DNA from: SIG440 sp045591095
GTDB taxonomy: Bacteria > Bacillota > Clostridia > Monoglobales > Monoglobaceae
NCBI GenBank assembly: GCA_045591095.1
Contig: JAZNSF010000037.1
Span: forward strand, 1-33,309
Direction: 5' to 3'
Length of the DNA: 33,309 nt
Numbering within the stretch: the stretch's first letter is position 1; every line of letters starts with the position of its first letter. Made by a program: the position numbers and the translations under genes. The notes under the pieces are model-generated. The model saw only the letters and a list, made by a program, of their open reading frames with translations. It had not been told where the DNA came from and did not search any database. Below, in pieces: positions 31,978 to 33,309 of the stretch.

Positions 31978-32235
31978 TCAAAGCCTCTCTTCAAAAAAAT
32001 TTTTTATCGACTCAAAGGCAATTTCTTCATCGGTACCATCTATGGTCACCAAAACTTCATCATTTTGAGCCGCTCCCAAAGTCATTACCGAAAAAATCTT
32101 TTTCGCATCTCCCACTTTTTCACCTTTTTTTATTTTTATGCTGGATTGAAACTCCGAAGCAAGTTTTACCAGTTCACCTGCCGGCCTCGCATGAATACCA
32201 ACGCTGTCCTTAATTTTATAACTAAATTCTTTCAT
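31978..32235 (-). CDS. HPr-family phosphocarrier-like protein lacking Ser46
   Basis: The 85-residue protein has the active-site histidine in GIHARPAG (His15) and the HPr fold. The regulatory serine, normally in a K-S-I-M segment at position 46, is lysine here (DAKKIFSVMTLG), so HPr kinase could not phosphorylate it. This resembles HPr-like paralogues in Clostridia rather than the main ptsH, and it is not next to ptsI. AGGAGG lies upstream of the ATG. It might serve a dedicated PTS or regulatory function; the substrate enzyme is unknown. Confidence 0.9.
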   Translation of the reverse strand: MKEFSYKIKDSVGIHARPAGELVKLASEFQSSIKIKKGEKVGDAKKIFSVMTLGAAQNDEVLVTIDGTDEEIAFESIKNFFEERL

Positions 32236-32326
32236 TTCAAAATCCTCCTTTTCTTTTCATTAATATTATGTCCAATTTGCCACTTTAAAATATTTTTAAA
32301 AAAAAGAATTTTTTTCAAAAAAACAC

Positions 32327-32355
32327 TTGCAATTTACAAAAACTTATGTTAGTAT
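32327..32355 (+). promoter_or_regulatory. Promoter of rpsT
   Basis: TTGCAA (32327-32332) and TAGTAT (32350-32355) are 17 bases apart, about 48 bases before the rpsT start. Confidence 0.6.
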
Positions 32356-32403
32356 ATTAAGTACTGATTTTTAAAGTATAGATTATTAATTGGAGGTGAA
32401 ATC

Positions 32404-32664
32404 ATGCCAAATATCAAATCAGCAAAGAAAAGAGTAAAAGTTATCGCTGCTAAAACTCTCCAGAATCAAATGATTAAATCGCAACTCAAAACTTCAATCA
32501 AGAAGTTCGAGGCTTCTTTAGCCGGTGGCAAGGATGATGCCTCTGTTGCATACGCAAATGTTGTAAAGAAGACAGACCAAGCCGTTGCCAAAGGTATTCT
32601 TCACAAGAATACAGCTGCTCGCAGAAAGAGCCAGTACGCAGCAAAGATGAACAGCCTTGCGTAA
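32404..32664 (+). CDS. rpsT: Ribosomal protein S20
   Basis: The 86-residue basic helical protein binds 16S rRNA. It starts MPNIKSAKKRVKVIAAKTLQN and ends HKNTAARRKSQYAAKMNSLA, the usual S20 pattern. GGAGGTG lies six bases before the ATG. It is monocistronic, and the stem GAGTGCG/CGCACTC (32687-32712) between it and the tRNA may act as a weak terminator, though it lacks a U run. Confidence 0.95.
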   Translation: MPNIKSAKKRVKVIAAKTLQNQMIKSQLKTSIKKFEASLAGGKDDASVAYANVVKKTDQAVAKGILHKNTAARRKSQYAAKMNSLA

Positions 32665-32719
32665 AACAATTTGATTTGTTACAAAAGAGTGCGCTTTAAA
32701 AAATCCGCACTCCACATAC

Positions 32720-32765
32720 AGGGGTATAGCTCAGTTGGTAGAGCATCGGTCTCCAAAGCCGTGTC
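32720..32765 (+). pseudogene. Truncated tRNA-Trp (5' half only)
   Basis: The sequence AGGGGTATAGCTCAGTTGG and onward to the anticodon loop CTCCAAA is the canonical clostridial tRNA-Trp: acceptor strand AGGGGTA, D-arm GCTC/GAGC, anticodon CCA. After the anticodon stem the similarity ends at about 32765; there is no T-arm and no 3' acceptor strand before the next tRNA. It cannot form a functional tRNA on its own. Confidence 0.75.
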
Positions 32766-32812
32766 CCTATGACAGTATTATAATACAAAAACAACTTAAT
32801 ATGGCGCTCTTT

Positions 32813-32886
32813 AGGGGTATGATGTAATGGTAACATGCCGGTCTCCAAAACCGTTCTTGAGGGTTCGAGTCCTTCTACCCCTGCCA
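32813..32886 (+). tRNA. tRNA-Trp (CCA anticodon), CCA end encoded
   Basis: The acceptor strand AGGGGTA (32813-32819) pairs with TACCCCT (32876-32882), followed by G and the encoded CCA. The anticodon loop is CTCCAAA with anticodon CCA, and the T-arm GAGGG/TTCGAGT/CCTTC is normal. The D-arm ATGT/ACAT differs from the canonical form in the neighbouring truncated copy. The base pair 27-43 of the anticodon stem is mismatched. A1-U72 and G73, tryptophan identity elements in bacteria, are present. Terminator follows. Confidence 0.9.
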
Positions 32887-32893
32887 ATATATT

Positions 32894-32925
32894 TGGCTCA
32901 AACACTGGGTTTGAGCCATTTTTTA
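32894..32925 (+). terminator. Terminator of tRNA-Trp
   Basis: TGGCTCAAAC pairs with GTTTGAGCCA, then TTTTTTATT. Confidence 0.88.
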
Positions 32926-33160
32926 TTGCTAATTTTCAAGAGCGGCAATCTTCACTTTTTTGAGCATCAATTTTGAATTTTACTAATTTTCGAATATTTT
33001 TCTGTTAACGGCGCATGGTCTTCTAAGTTAAATATTTATGCCTGAAATGAGCATCAATTTCGCATACGGTCGCATCCGTTTCTAACGATTCCGTCTGCTA
33101 CATCATCATTTTAGCATCACTTGATTTCGTCAATTCTATCAATTTCACCTTTAAAGAACA

Positions 33161-33192
33161 ATTCTGCAAGAATATTTTAATTCTCGCAGAAT
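33161..33192. terminator. Hairpin in the gene-free right end
   Basis: ATTCTGC with GCAGAAT encloses GAAT...ATTC, and ATTTTT follows. It may be a bidirectional terminator of an unseen gene to the right. The region 32926-33309 otherwise shows no ORF with a plausible start, only AT-rich DNA and degenerate frames. Confidence 0.55.
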
Positions 33193-33275
33193 ATTTTTAC
33201 CAAAAATTAAAATCCCTTTTTCTTTGTTTAAGGTGTATCATAATTTGATATGTTCTTTGGTGTTGTTTTGACTAT

Positions 33276-33303
33276 ATGACAAAACTATAATCAAAAGTAT
33301 AAT
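33276..33303 (+). promoter_or_regulatory. Possible promoter at the right edge
   Basis: ATGACA (33276-33281) and TATAAT (33298-33303) with a 16-base spacer. The gene it would serve is outside the window. GTTTTG/CAAAAC (33265-33286) forms an overlapping inverted repeat. Confidence 0.4.
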
Positions 33304-33309
33304 GTCATA

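Noticed and set aside
33255..33309. Start of a CRISPR array at the right edge
   Set aside because: Only one short inverted repeat is seen, without repeat-spacer periodicity.

Overview
The window is low-GC DNA from a Gram-positive bacterium of the class Clostridia. The evidence is the AT-rich intergenic DNA, strong GGAGG-type ribosome sites, the gene order rplGB-rpsL-rpsG-fusA-tuf, an Noc-type ParB homologue, UppP, a SpoIIQ-like M23 protein behind a forespore-type promoter, and a clostridial tRNA-Trp. The SpoIIQ-like gene suggests a spore former or a descendant of one. The exact genus cannot be told.

Region 1 (1-12486) is a phage-derived cassette that continues past the left edge. Apart from its repressor, everything reads on the minus strand. 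In transcription order it holds a Cro-like regulator, a zinc-ribbon protein, a DUF1492/sigma-region-4-like activator, a small protein in the small-terminase slot, PBSX-type TerL, portal, scaffold, major capsid, a tiny basic ORF, two connector proteins, a tail-completion protein, major tail protein, Gp15-family chaperone, a short tape measure, Dit, a Gp37-like hub protein, and two distal tail/baseplate proteins. A divergent XRE repressor (+ strand) and a shared operator region with two near-consensus promoters control it. No integrase, excisionase or replication gene lies between the regulators and the packaging genes. This compact layout resembles PBSX-like domesticated phages or a gene transfer agent more than an ordinary temperate phage, but the left end is not visible.

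Region 2 (12495-14650) has upp on the + strand directly behind the repressor. It is followed by a convergent two-gene minus-strand operon driven by a perfect sigma-A promoter, encoding a secreted protein of unknown function and a 62-residue peptide.

Region 3 (14672-24338) is minus-strand housekeeping. It holds the str operon (rplGB, rpsL, rpsG, fusA, tuf) with its own promoter and no adjacent rpoBC, then a TSCPD protein, HU, and uppP-ftsK. As given, fusA has a one-base deletion near its 3' end. Two tandem palindromic elements fill the rpsG-fusA gap.

Region 4 (24493-29218) holds the SpoIIQ-like peptidase and noc, then an operon of a methionine-gamma-lyase-like PLP enzyme, a DMT transporter and 5-formyltetrahydrofolate cyclo-ligase.

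Region 5 (29304-33309) has a + strand operon of a LOG-family hydrolase, proA and a small alarmone synthetase. It continues with an HPr-like protein lacking the regulatory serine, rpsT, a truncated tRNA-Trp next to a complete but divergent tRNA-Trp, and about 420 bp without a recognisable gene.
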